A stretch of DNA of 64,000 bases, taken from a virus. The first letter of the stretch is position 1. Each line of letters opens with the position of its first letter. This document shows positions 7,810 through 20,800 of the stretch, piece by piece. Made by a program: the position numbers and the translations under genes. The notes beneath the pieces are model-generated. The model had not been told where the DNA came from. It worked only from the letters and a program-made list of their open reading frames with translations, and made no database searches. The stretch is from positions 186,001 to 250,000 of the IMG/VR virus record IMGVR_UViG_3300017917_002374. One strand, 5' to 3'.

Positions 7810-8892
7810 TCAGCGCAAGCCCAAAATGCTCACTAGATTTCCAGCAAACACATTGCCAGAAATAGTACTGTTTGTGGTTCCGCCCACATTTCTAGTTAAA
7901 TTGGTTAATCTGCTGTTAGCAGTCCAAACTCGTTCGTACCAGATTACCTCGCTGGCGATTCTAACGGCCCCCACAGTAGGCCTATTACTAAAATACAAGT
8001 ACTCACCTGCAGATACTGTGACATTTGCGTCAATATTTTGCACAATCACAGTGTTGTTAGTTGGAAAGATTTTACGCACTGTGGTTAAAGTATCATCAGA
8101 TACTAAAGCAACGATATTAGATGTAGCTACTAAACTTCCTATCTTTATATTGTCTAGAGTTTCAAGTGTAAGCACAAGACTGTTTGCTAATAGTGCGTTT
8201 GCAGTGATAGTGCGCAGGTTTCTAATGGTAAAGTTTTTTGGATAAAAGTAACAGGTCTCGTTCGCTGAAACAGTAATGTTAGTGTTAGCAATTAAATTCT
8301 GTATTAGCACACTGGCGTTGGAGAATATTTTTTGCACTATACTGTTTGCTGTACTAGGAATGTTAGCGGTAACAATTTTGTCGCCTACTGTGATATTAAC
8401 TGTGCTTGACAGAGGAATCCATAGGTTACTGTTTATTTGAGCACCGTTGGCAAAATACGTATTGGCACTCACAACACTGTTTGCTGTTATACTGCTTGGC
8501 GTAGGAAACAAAGCAATGTTGCTTACAGCTATTTCTGCATTGCTCCATGTCACTAAGTTACTAGTCAAAAAATCGTACTTGGGCAATCTAGGATCAATAT
8601 TGGTTCTATACGACGGGAGCACTTTGAGAAACGCTGTTTCAAATGTGTTAGTGGCATATAATCCAACATTAGATACTAGTTTTTGAAAGGTAATTGTGTC
8701 CCCAATACCCGTTGATAAATTGGTAGACACTTGTACCACGTTTGAACTAGCAAATATTCTTTCAACTCTGACATTGTCACTTCTTGGCACACTGTTGGTA
8801 ATAACACAATCAGCTACTGCTACCCCTGATACAGAGTCTACATAAACATTAGCGTTAGAAGATGCTACAACTATATTTGCAACTACACTCAT
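7810..8892 (-). CDS. unknown beta-rich structural protein
   Basis: The 360-residue protein is rich in Val, Ser, Asn and Thr and made of short alternating strands (for example VRKIFPTNNTVIVQNIDANVTV), the composition of a virion beta-protein. Several internal segments follow one pattern: a VxxIFxxNxxVxVQ strand, then a TVSAxExxYF strand, near residues 55-70, 185-215 and 270-300. This suggests repeated small beta domains. The same strand style occurs in the giant protein, whose TAA lies two bases before this ATG, so the two are translated from one message. It is probably a baseplate or fibre-linking component. No known family is recognised. Confidence 0.7.
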   Translation of the reverse strand: MSVVANIVVASSNANVYVDSVSGVAVADCVITNSVPRSDNVRVERIFASSNVVQVSTNLSTGIGDTITFQKLVSNVGLYATNTFETAFLKVLPSYRTNIDPRLPKYDFLTSNLVTWSNAEIAVSNIALFPTPSSITANSVVSANTYFANGAQINSNLWIPLSSTVNITVGDKIVTANIPSTANSIVQKIFSNASVLIQNLIANTNITVSANETCYFYPKNFTIRNLRTITANALLANSLVLTLETLDNIKIGSLVATSNIVALVSDDTLTTVRKIFPTNNTVIVQNIDANVTVSAGEYLYFSNRPTVGAVRIASEVIWYERVWTANSRLTNLTRNVGGTTNSTISGNVFAGNLVSILGLR

Positions 8893-8893
8893 A

Positions 8894-11800
8894 TTATGTT
8901 CCTGGTTCTAACCAAATACTTGATTGCGGTACTTGATTGCTTATGCTGGTTTGGTATGTTACAGAATTAGCGTCTCCACTAAAACCATTGTTCACAGTAA
9001 GATCAGAAAGTATAGTCAACACTGTGTCTCGTGTGATTTCTTGTGCCTGACTTGCATCACTAATTAGACTTCCTACTTCATGTACCAACGGAATACTGGT
9101 TCTTGAGGCACCTCTACGTATGTCTGTGATAGCATTTCTTCCTACATCTCTTCCAAAATAATTAATGCGTTCTGCATTGATCCAGATGGATCCAGGTTCA
9201 TTTAGAACTGCATTTGGTTCTGGCAGTTTTGTTACGTCTTCAACTATGATTTCTGTATCGTCGTATGCCAAACTAGAAGCCAACACGGTGGTATTTGCCT
9301 GACTCAATCTATAATAAACAGTTGGATTTTTATAATCTGTGAATATCTTATAAGCTATTACATTGCCATAATCCACATTACCGTTGATCACATTTGCAGT
9401 GAACACGTTCATTTGCAAACTGTCAATTACCTGTCCAGGCACAAGTTCTTCAGGTGCATGGCTACTGTATGTATCAATAAATTGACCACCATTGATAACA
9501 ATGTCTTCAGGTCTAGTACCAAGATTGGTATCAGTATATTCACTGCTAATAGTGGTATCAAGACTCAGTATATCCGAAGCAGTTTCAGTAAATGGTTGTC
9601 CAAATACTTTTACACCACTGTAGCTGGTTCCGGGTATTAGATCAGGAATATCCTTGGCCAAATGATTCAGCACACCGCCAATGGTGTAAAGTTTTGCACC
9701 AATCACGCTGGTGCCACCTTGAATTCCTAATGTGGTATTTGCTTCTAGAGTAAAGCCTGACGTGATTGCAACTGCATTAGCAAATACCAAGGTTCTAGAA
9801 TTTTTAGGCAAAGCCTGCGTGGTCACATACTGAGATTTTAATCCAGTAGTGTCAAACAGAGTAATCAAAGATCCTACAGGTATGTTTGCAGTGAACGGCT
9901 GACTGATTCGCACTGTGGTTGTGTTAACACTGATACTGTTGTAGTCAATGTTAAGATTACGTCCACTGCCTTCAGCATACTGCCAAGTAAATGCAGGGAA
10001 TCTACCAATCTGTTTGATTCTAGCACCTGTTGGTATACCAGTACCAGAAATGGTCCAGTTGGCTGCAACTTTGTCAAATCCTGACACATACACTGTGTTT
10101 TCGCCTCTTGACGCAGCTCTGCTGGTCACCAAAGTTTTGATTTCGTTGTTTGGCCCTGTAAAGGTCAATGTGGTTCCTACTGGAATGTTTGCAGTAAACA
10201 CATAAGCAAAGCTGATGCTTTGCCCTGTTCTTGAACTAAAGGATGTTGATGCAAATGCAACATTCACTGTCCATTCGTCTGTGTTAGAATCATAGTTAGC
10301 TGTGGTTACCACACTGTCCGCTGGCAGGTGTGTGGAAGTCACTGTCATGCCTGGAATTATCCAACCTATTAGTGCTGATCCATTAATAACAATTTCAGCT
10401 GTGGTTGCAGATACTACTGCATCCCATCTAGCCAGGGTTTCTGATGATGCACCAGCTCTTGATTCAGCAGATAGAATTGGATTGATGTTACCTAGATCAA
10501 TGTAGGCTTCGCTTTGTGATCCAGGATATCCCCAGATTGTGGTACTACCAGTTCCTGTCACAACAAATTTTTCATTATCCCATGCAATATCTGTGAGGTC
10601 AATTTTCTCTAAAGCACTTGGAGTCAGTGGACTAACAAAATTATCTGCGTTAAAATATCTAAAGTTCTTGTACACATAAATTCCGTGATCCACTACAGTT
10701 TTTCCAATAGTGTCGCTTGCAAGATCGGCAGTTCCAGTTTGCACCTCAAGCGGACTATCAATTCTGTTCCAAATCAGTGTACCAGCAGAACCAACTGCCA
10801 CAATGTATCTATCAAATGTGGTACTAACTGCTATACCATTGATTTGTTCTCCAGATACTCCGTCACCCTGGCCTCTTATTTCAGCTGGCACTGCCATGGA
10901 GATCCATGGATAAGATTGGTTGGTAAGTTTACCAGAATCGTAATTATAAGATTTGGCATATCCTTGAATCAAATCGTCCAATCGGTTGTAACTGGTGATA
11001 AACATGTTGCCGTTTACTCCGCCCACAATTACAAATCCCTGCTTCATTAAAGATTGGGTACCTGATGTAAAGTATCCAGAAGACTGCAAGTCTACAGTAT
11101 ACTGAGTACCATTGTTGTCGGTTAATGTGCCAAAATCAATCGCATGTACGGCTAAAAGTTGTCTTGGAAAGACAAAAATGTTTGGTTGAGGTTTAGCACT
11201 GTACCAGCCTTGTGCAACATCTTCTGACGTGTTGTACGGATTTACTAACACACTGTTTCCATTGCCCACAGCTACTACATACTTTGATCTTGTGGTAGCA
11301 GCAGATGCTACTCCAACAAAGTCTACTACCTGATTTGCATTTTGTTGCACAGCTCCTTCAGGATTGTTGGCATCAGGACTAAATTTAAATTCAGTAACTT
11401 GTTCTTTTGTCCAAGTCAGAGCATTTGTTGAAGTTAACAAACTGCCTTGATTGCCTACCACTACCCATACGTTGCCGTCAAAAAAGCATCCATCTCTAAG
11501 ATCAATATCGCTTTCTCTTACAGGTATGTAGGTCCAGGTTTCACCTGTTTGGCTTACTGCTAGCAGAGCTCTATTCCCGATTGCTAGATATTGATATTCG
11601 TGCAGATAAGAAACGCCGCCGGAGTGTAAAACCTTGTTCCACTCATTGTTCTGGCTAACGGCTGCTTCATTTGTATTACTTGCATCCAATCGTTGGCTAT
11701 CAGGACTGCTGTACAAAGTTGCAATATCAGGACTTCCTGGTTGATTGTATACTGCAATTCTGTCAATGGCATTATCAATATCAATTCCTGAAAGTTTCTG

Positions 11801-14800
11801 CACCACTGACGCATCATTAAACAGATTTAAGTCAAGCGTACCCGAGCCCAACACTGTTTTTAATACTTTGTATGCGTAGTTGTATCTTGGCAATGCTTGA
11901 TCTGGCAGGTTGTTAAAGAATACCGAAGTCACATCAGACACCACCACTATGTCATCTGTATGATAGGTGGTATACGGTTTCCATTTGGTTACTTTTGAAG
12001 CGTATGTTACTCTATCAAAACTTATCAAGGTTTTGATATTTCTAACAGTTTTGTTTACTGTACTAGACGAAACATCGCCGCCAATACTTGACAATACCAC
12101 ATAACCTTTAGCACCAAAACCGCCACCACCTTCAATGATTATACTAGGTTGACTTGTATAACCAGTACCTCTGCTGATTAGATCAATTTCAATCACGCTA
12201 CCGGTGCTGTTGTCAATAGTAGCGACCGCGGTGGCTCCTGTGCCACCACCGCCAATTATAAACACACTAGGAGCTCTTATGTATCCTTCACCTCCATTGA
12301 TCACAATCACAGACTCTAACACATATTTGTAATTAACTGACCAGCTAACAGCAAAACTATTGGCAATTAAATTTGCGTCTGTTGTGTTGTTAATATCAAG
12401 CACACGATAATTTCTTTGATCTATATCATAAATGCTTGACAAATCAAAATCAGTAGTATTGGCATTTGTGATATCAGTACCTTCGTAATCCAATAGATAA
12501 TTGCGCAGTTGAGTTCTGTATGGCTTGACTTCGTTAATGTAGTTTTCAAAATAATCTTGCTCGTCTCGGATGTATGACGAAAAAGTTTCTAGTTTACGTA
12601 TCTTGTGTACCACCGAAACCAAACTGGTCTTGATCAACCAATCTAGAGATCTTTGTTCGCTCAAGATATAGTTAACCAAAGTAAAGAACAGCTTGTTTAT
12701 CTGAATGGTATCAGTATCTGTAAAAATACCAGAAATTAACCCTTGCACAATGTTTCTTAGTTCTAGTGCAATGGTTTTGGCGAACCCAACGTTATCAAAA
12801 GGAGCGTTATCAAACCCAACAAGACTTAAATCATAATCGTACAATGCAGTACTGATTTGTATAGTGCCATTTTCTACTCCAACAATAGTTAACGACAAAT
12901 CTGCATTGGCCAAATACAATTCAAATTGTCCGTTGCCGTCATCAAGCACCTTAATTATATTGCCTGGTACCAAGTTCAACGTGACTATATCTTTAAATTC
13001 TTGAACAATATAATCAATTGTAGTTGTTTCATTATATCCACCGGCATACCAGTCGGCATAGAACCAATAACGACTGCTGTCATAACTTTGAATTCTTATC
13101 AAAGTCCAAACAGAATAATCAGAATCTGGAGTGTATTCGTATATGGTCCAATATGCTTCGTAATCAGCATCGGATCTTACCAGTACTTTATAACCTGCTT
13201 GCAGTTCTTCAGTTTGAACATACAGCAGTTCGTCCTTGGTATCAACTATAAGATTATAAAAACCAGCAGCATCTGGGGGTATCGGTTCTGCATTTTTTAA
13301 AATACTTAGATCTTTGTATTTTACAATCAGTTGTTCTTTGAGGAAACGATTTACGTAATCTACAAATACCTCAGTGGCCTTTATGGTATCTTTGATCATG
13401 CTCTGACGCGGACGAAGTGCAATACCATAACGTGTGCTCTCGCGTAGAGATAGATCAGGTATTACTTCACCAACAATATTTTCTCCTGCAAGACTATCAA
13501 TTAATTTATTAATATATTTCTCAGGAACCGGACTGAGCGCATTTCCTTGCTGAACTAACTCGTACTCGCTGTGCGCAATATTTTCATTTACAGTAATACC
13601 ATAGTCTATTTTGAAAATTATTTCGTCTGCTAGAAGATATCTATTGACGTTGTATAAACTAAATGCATTAGAACCAACCACTGCAAAGTAAGGCAAATTT
13701 TGACTTTTTGGATCTGCGATGATTTTTGCTAACGATGCTACACTGTTTGACCGTTTGGTTCTTACAATATCTACGGTGATTTTATTTTTTACCCAATAGT
13801 AATATTTGGTACGTATTAATCCTGACTGATTATCTAAAAAGTTAAATTCTACGTAGGCAGTATCGTCAGCATACAATGCTTCTCCGTCGCCAATTAAAGT
13901 TTGATATTCGCTAGGCAGTACAAAACTTTCAACCCATTCGCACACTTCAATTTCGCTTCCAGGGAACAATTCTCCCCAGAAAGTTGTTCTATATGATAGG
14001 TCGCCTTGTTCATAATCAATGTATCTACACTTGTCCAGATTCCACCAGGTTTTACCCACATGTAGATCATTCCAAACACTGTTTTCATCAAACGTTTGTG
14101 TGGTTCCGTTGCCCCTGTTGTAAACTGCCGGATCGTAGATAGTTTTATAATCTAGATCTTGGTCAGCTATTCCTAATATCTTGCCCTTAGCAGGATCAAA
14201 ATAATCAAGATCAGTGACAATGGTTTGAGTTTTACGATTGTACAAGAATCCTTGATTAATGTAATCAATATCAACTTTGTCTGTTCTTGATCTTAATTTG
14301 CTCCATCCTTTTTGTTCGTTAGGATTAATAAAAAGATGTAACAACCCTGCATTATCATTATAATAATCGCTCTTGGTGGCGCCCACGATGATCCAGTTGT
14401 TTCTTATTTCAATACCAGATCCAAAATTGTCATCAAAGAAAATTCTACTGTTCTGCAATACCTGATTGTATAGATATTGACTTGGTGCCTCTATGGTTTC
14501 GTTTGGAATAGGTAGATAATCGTAGATATAAACAGCACCAGAATTTTTCAAAAGATCAATAAATCTTGTGGTATCTTTATCAAACACAGTTGCTTGATTA
14601 TCAAAAGTGCTTTTCTTGAGAGTAACACCGCCCTCACTGGATACCACTAGGGTTTCACCTGTTACATTGTCCAGTTTGATAAGAGTTCCAAATCTTTCCG
14701 GAGCACCAAGCTCTGGGTGCCTAAATTCCTGTACTGGTGTATAGATAGAAAAACCTATGTCTTCTAGTGCTGTACCTGCGCCGGGTAATATGTTTATACT

Positions 14801-17800
14801 GTTTGATTTAGCGGTCGCATTGGCTAATATAGTAATTTGAGATGTTCCAATAGTTGACGACATTCTTGCCAACACTGTATTTGCGCCAGTTACTGTCACA
14901 GTAGGAGCAAAAGTATATCCGCTACCTCTGTTGGTAATTTCAAAACTGTCAATCGCCCCATTAGCGAACAGTGTGATGTTGCCCACCGTAGCGTTGATAC
15001 CATTTTCAATTTGATCTGGAGCGTCTATTACTATGGCCACATTAGATTCAAAATAACCTGTTCCTCTTAACGGAGTACCAAGATCAGATAAAAACACTAA
15101 ATTACTTACACCATCAGTACGAGCAAATATACCAGTTATTGCTCGGTTGTTAATATCTTTAGCAACCTTTTCACTGTTGCCATCGCTTTCCTGAAACACC
15201 ACAGGAATATCATTTATTCTGATATAATCGCCCTGTAGAACTGTAATATTGGCATTGTCTCCGACTTCTTTACCAAATACCAATGGCTTATTAACAAACC
15301 GGTATACTTTTCCATTGTAATAATCAACATCTCTATAGCCAGGTGCACCAACAAATATGTTTTTTCTTGATTGGTCTACTGCCACGCTTTGACCAAAATA
15401 ACTGTCTTTGACTATATCAGGATTCTCTATTTTTTGAATCAAACTAAATTGATTTACATCAACTTTTATTTTAGCTCCGCTTCGTGGAGCAGTTGTAAAT
15501 GTAATTGTGGTTTGTTCAGGTAAAACTACATAAGCAGTGGCTATATCTTCTAAATCAACCGGACCACCGCCTGATAAAACCACAGTTGGCACCGATGTAT
15601 ATCCAGAACCTGCATTAGTTACTATCACACCTGTTACTTTGCCTGTGGTAACATCAATACTAGCAGTAGCGGTAGCACCAGTACCGCCGCCTCCTGTAAT
15701 AACCACAGTTGGTGCACTGGTGTAATTTGCCCCACCATTAATAAGCACAATGTTGGAAATTCCAGATTGACCCACGGATCCTACTTCGTAATCAATTCCT
15801 TGAGAGAGTTCAAATCCGTCAATGGTAATTTTTGTAACTCCTGCAATGTCTCTTAAGGTTTTGTAAGTGTTGGTACTTCCTGAAACTGAGCCAACAAACA
15901 CTTGATATTCTCGGTCAAAGATATAGACTTTACCTACTCTAATAATATCAGTGTTATCATCAGTTGCCCCTGCTTCCGGAGCTCCAATTGCAACTTGATA
16001 TCCTTCTTTATCTATTGCCAAAGACCAGCCAAATTTTGCCACTCCTCTTGTGACTTTACGATTTTCAGTTCCTTGCAAAGCAAAAGCGCCGCCTACTAAT
16101 TTTTTATACAGTTGATATGATCCTGAGTTAGCCCCATCAGTGTTTAATACCTTGACGATGTCACCAACTTGATAACTACCAGCAACCATTGCACTATAAG
16201 TATCCACCGTGGCCGCCAATAATTGTCTTGCTACACTGTTAGATTGTACTCCAGCTTCCCACACAATTTGATCAGTTGGCTCAAGTGTGGTAACTAAAAT
16301 ATAATACTTGGTCAAAACATTTACTGCTAAAGTAGCTTCAGTAGCAAAGTCGTTGTTAAGAAAATTTAATGTTACTCCAGTTAGGCTGTAATCAACCCCC
16401 GGAATAAAAATTCTACCACTGGCTCCTACTACATTTATCTGCTCAATTTCCACCGGAGTAGTGGCCAAAACATAGGATGTTTGTAAAATTCCTCTAATTA
16501 CAGTTGGTGTGATAGCAGTTGTAGGATATATCTGCGACAGATATAAAAAGTTTTCATTTTGAATTGTACCAAAATTTCTAAAGGTTAATACGCCTGCTAT
16601 CACAGTATAATCAAAATCTGGTTCGTACAGTTTACCAGAATCCCCTACTACTTTTACTTCTGCGCTGGTTTTGACCAAAACGTAATTAGTAATATAACTG
16701 ATTTGATTGGTTATAACTTCTATTTTTTGTTGATTTGTTGGAGTGGATTTAGCAGCGTATACATAAACTTTGTTTGCTCCTGGAGCACCAACATATAACC
16801 AATTTTCATCATCTGATACAGCCAAAGCGTGTCCAAATCTATTATTACTATCAAGTTCGGCTGGATGTAATACCTGTTGAGAAATCCAATTAGACCCGGT
16901 ACTCTTAGATATTAACACTGCACCTTGTTGATCAAAACTTCCAGGTGCTCCTACATATCCATATCCACTGCCTAATTCTAACGAGAAACCAAATTCCTCC
17001 GCGTCAAGACCAAATGTGATTAGATTTTGAACTTGAGTAAAGCTACCTTCATCTAGCTGGAAAGTTCTTACTGCTCCTGTGGTTTTTACAATTTCTAATT
17101 CGCAGTCAATGCCGTTACCAATAGAATCAGTTATTATCACCGTGGGTTTATTTGTATAACCTTGTCCAAACTCTCTTAATTGCGCAATTGTAACAGATCC
17201 GTTAGTGACATTAATATTACCAGTAGCACCTGCTCCAGTACCCCCGGACACAGTAGAGAACTGTAATCTAGGAAAGCGATAATTTTGTCCTGTTGCTGCT
17301 ACTAGCAGAGTTTCTACACTGCTAGGAGCTAGTTTTACTCTGAGAATCGCTCCATGATTGGTGTTTGTGGTAATAAGATTTATTTCAGGTGGTGATGTAA
17401 ACCCAGTGCCTGGATTTAGAATAGTGCAAGAATTAATAGAACCTGTGCCAGCACCAGTGGTAATCAAGTTAACTATTATTTGTGCTCCAACACCGCCCCC
17501 GCCTACAACTTCTACAACCGGAGGAGTAACGAATCCACTTCCACCATTTATCACTTCTACGCTTGAAATAAATGTAGGGGCTAGTCTTGCCTGCACGTTA
17601 CCACCAGAACCGCGAGAGAAATTTAATGTAGCTTCACTATTAAAATTAATTAATATTGGCCCTGTTTCAACCGTGCCTGTTAAAGTATTGATAGCAGTAA
17701 TTCTTGTATTTTCTGGAATTACATTACCAGTACCATCGTCGCCTGTAACTATGTCATTTAAGAAAACTCTTGAATGTGTAAAAGTAAGAGGTTGTGAATT

Positions 17801-20800
17801 AACAATAGACCATGTGATACTGTCAGTTAATGTGATTGTGTTGCTTGAGTAATTGATACCTGCAACTACTGCTGATGCAACTGTGTTTCCTGTGCCATCA
17901 TTGCCTGTGACAACATCTCCTACCCAAATATCATTAGAGTTTGTTAATACCACACTCTTAGAAGATATCACATTAGCAGATACTGATTTAGTTACACTCA
18001 CACTGAGTGAGGATATAGGAATAGTATTGCTTTGGTAGGTGTTTGACGATGTAGTAGCAACATTAAAATCAACAATCTCAATATTAGGTAACAGATCGTA
18101 ATTGTTTCCTGACGCTGTAAGTCTTGCGGTCAACAGCGTGCCTGATTCAGTATCTAATGTAGCAGTAACATTTTTGCCATTTTCTAGATCAGGGGCGCTA
18201 AATGTTGCTTCTGGAACTTCGTATAAAAATCCAGGATTTATAACTCTAATTCCAGAAACACCACCGTCTGAATAATCTTTGGCACCGCTGATTACCAGTC
18301 GTTGATCATTATTAATAGCAATAGCTTCGCCGTACCCTTGCTGAGACTGAGCTTCACCTTCTCTCAAAGGTAAAATTTTATCAAAAGTCCAACCTGCATT
18401 TTTTTCAAACACAGCCCACAGGTTGTTTCCTATATCATTGTCAATCCAAATCTTGTCTTTGTCTCTCCATCCATGTCTTGGCACAAAATCTACCAGTTGA
18501 TTTATTCTTGAGAATCTTACTGATACCAATGTAAGTAACACGCCAGTACCGTCAACAAATTGTTGTGATCGCAATCTCTGTAAATTTTGATATCCTTCAA
18601 CCACAAATTGATCGTTATTAGTTACTGCTGTTACTTGGTAGAAACCATTGTAATCAATATCAAAGTTTTTTACAACTATAACAGTGCCTGCTACCAAGCC
18701 GTGCGGAACATTGGTGGTAACAGTTATTCTGTTGTCCAGACCAATTTGAAACTGGTTTATCAAAACATCAGTTTCGTTAACTCTATAAACATTCCAATCT
18801 TTGTTGAAGTCTCTGGCTACCCAGATTTTAAATCCGGCGCCTATAATGTTTACTAGATCTGCATAACTGGCATAATCTGTGATATCAAAAATTGTGGCGT
18901 CAACATCATCAAGTCTAGGATACCCAGCGGTTACTGCATCAGATAATCTAGTTTTAACATCCTGTCTTAAAGAAATAATGTTTTTGTCAGTGAGATTATC
19001 TGGTGCATAATACAACTGACTAATTTCCACATTTATCAATCCCTCTTGATCAACATCAGTTTTGTTTTTTAATACCAAAGTTGATGGGTTGTTCTTTAAA
19101 TCTTGTTCAAGCAGTTGAAACTCAACTGCTTGATCGCTGCCCAGAGCACCATAATCTCCTACACGCAGAGCCCATTCTTCATACAATTCAATATTACTAA
19201 AAAGATTATTAAATCGTGCAGTGGTCAGCGCATCAATTGCATTGATAGAACCTTTTTGTTTAATGTATCCTTGATAGAACTTGGTCTGACTCACGTTATC
19301 AAGTTTGAAATCTTGAAAATAAGATCTTTCTCTGAAGCCAGTTATTCCTGAACTTAAACTATCAAGATCAGCATCTGCTACAGTGTCATCAATGTTATAG
19401 ATACTGTTGAACTTTTCAGCGTTGTAAGAAAAGTTTGGCAATAGTCCTGTCTTGATTTTTGCTTTATCAATATTACTCCAGTAAGTAAAATCAAATTCTG
19501 TTGAAGCAGGTACTTCGCTGATTGCAAAATAAAACTTTTCTTTGAAACTAATCAATGCGCTTTTTCTATAATTTCTACCAGGTTGCCATTCATCAATGAT
19601 ATCGTTATTGTAAACAAATCCACCAGGATTCAATTGTCCAGTCCAGTTGTTGGTTTTGTTTCCTATTAGTCGTAAACGGTACTGTCTGTTTCCAAGTTCA
19701 GGTTGGTAGACAATGTCTCCAAACACTGTACTATTATCCATTAATAACACATGTTCGTATTGTACAAGGTTAAAGACTGCTAGTCCAATAGTATGTCCAA
19801 ATACTGAGGTGATTTGAAAAACGTTATCATCCCGTAACACTGAAAACTGACTGTTCTTGATTATGTTAAAGTTCTGATCAAGAATTTTACTTGCGCTTAT
19901 AGAATTAACCACATGGTCAACTACACCAGCAGTGTTGATAATTTTAATGCTGTTAAACACCGGACTCAATACCAACAGATTACCACTGGCCCATCCTTGT
20001 TGACTCCATACAAGGAATTCTTGCGCACTTAGAATCCAGGTTTGTTTTGTTTCTAGATCAGGATTAAAAGTATCAAAAATTAAACCTTGCGCAGTTAGAT
20101 ACCTACCATAACTGATCAGGAAATCTACTACCTGTTGCTTTGTGGCAAATTCAAATCCATAAGGAACTATCACTTTGGTGAATTCAAAATCTCTATAAAC
20201 AATCGCAGTTTCCTCAATAGCATCTATAGAGAATACATTATTATTTCGCTTGCTAGGAATTATTGTAAAATATGGTTGCTCTAGATCGTATCCGCGCACA
20301 GCAAAGCCAGTAGTAGTTCTTTCAATTACCACTGCACTATAGATAATTTTTTCTACAGGAGCGGATTTGTTTAAGAAAATTTTATAGTTTTCTGGAGGTA
20401 AAATTATACTACTTGCATTACTCACAGGAGAACTTTGATCTGCAATCACTGTGAGGAAATTATTGTCGCTGTAGCCAGCCATTTTATAACTGAGCTTTAC
20501 TTCAACGTTTCTCACAAGATTATTAATCTTGGCCGTTCCGTCTATGGCTTTGTTTGTGAACCAATCTCTTACCCAGTTGATGTATCCTGCAGTTAGAGTA
20601 ACTACTCCTGAGTTAAGTCCATCGTCAGGAATTGTAAAATTATCTTTGTTAACTCTTTGTTTGGTATCTGCTAGAACCAACTGATCAATATTACTATCGC
20701 GTAGATATCCAACTGTGTTCATGAGAGACCCAAAGTAAAATGCTGGTCTACTCAGTGCTATGGCTATTTGAAGAGCATACGGATATTCGCTGCTTCTTCT

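Noticed and set aside
10240-12600. Several plus-strand frames of 60-125 codons within the giant gene
   Set aside because: They are antisense shadows of a continuous, compositionally uniform coding frame, without ribosome sites or family motifs.
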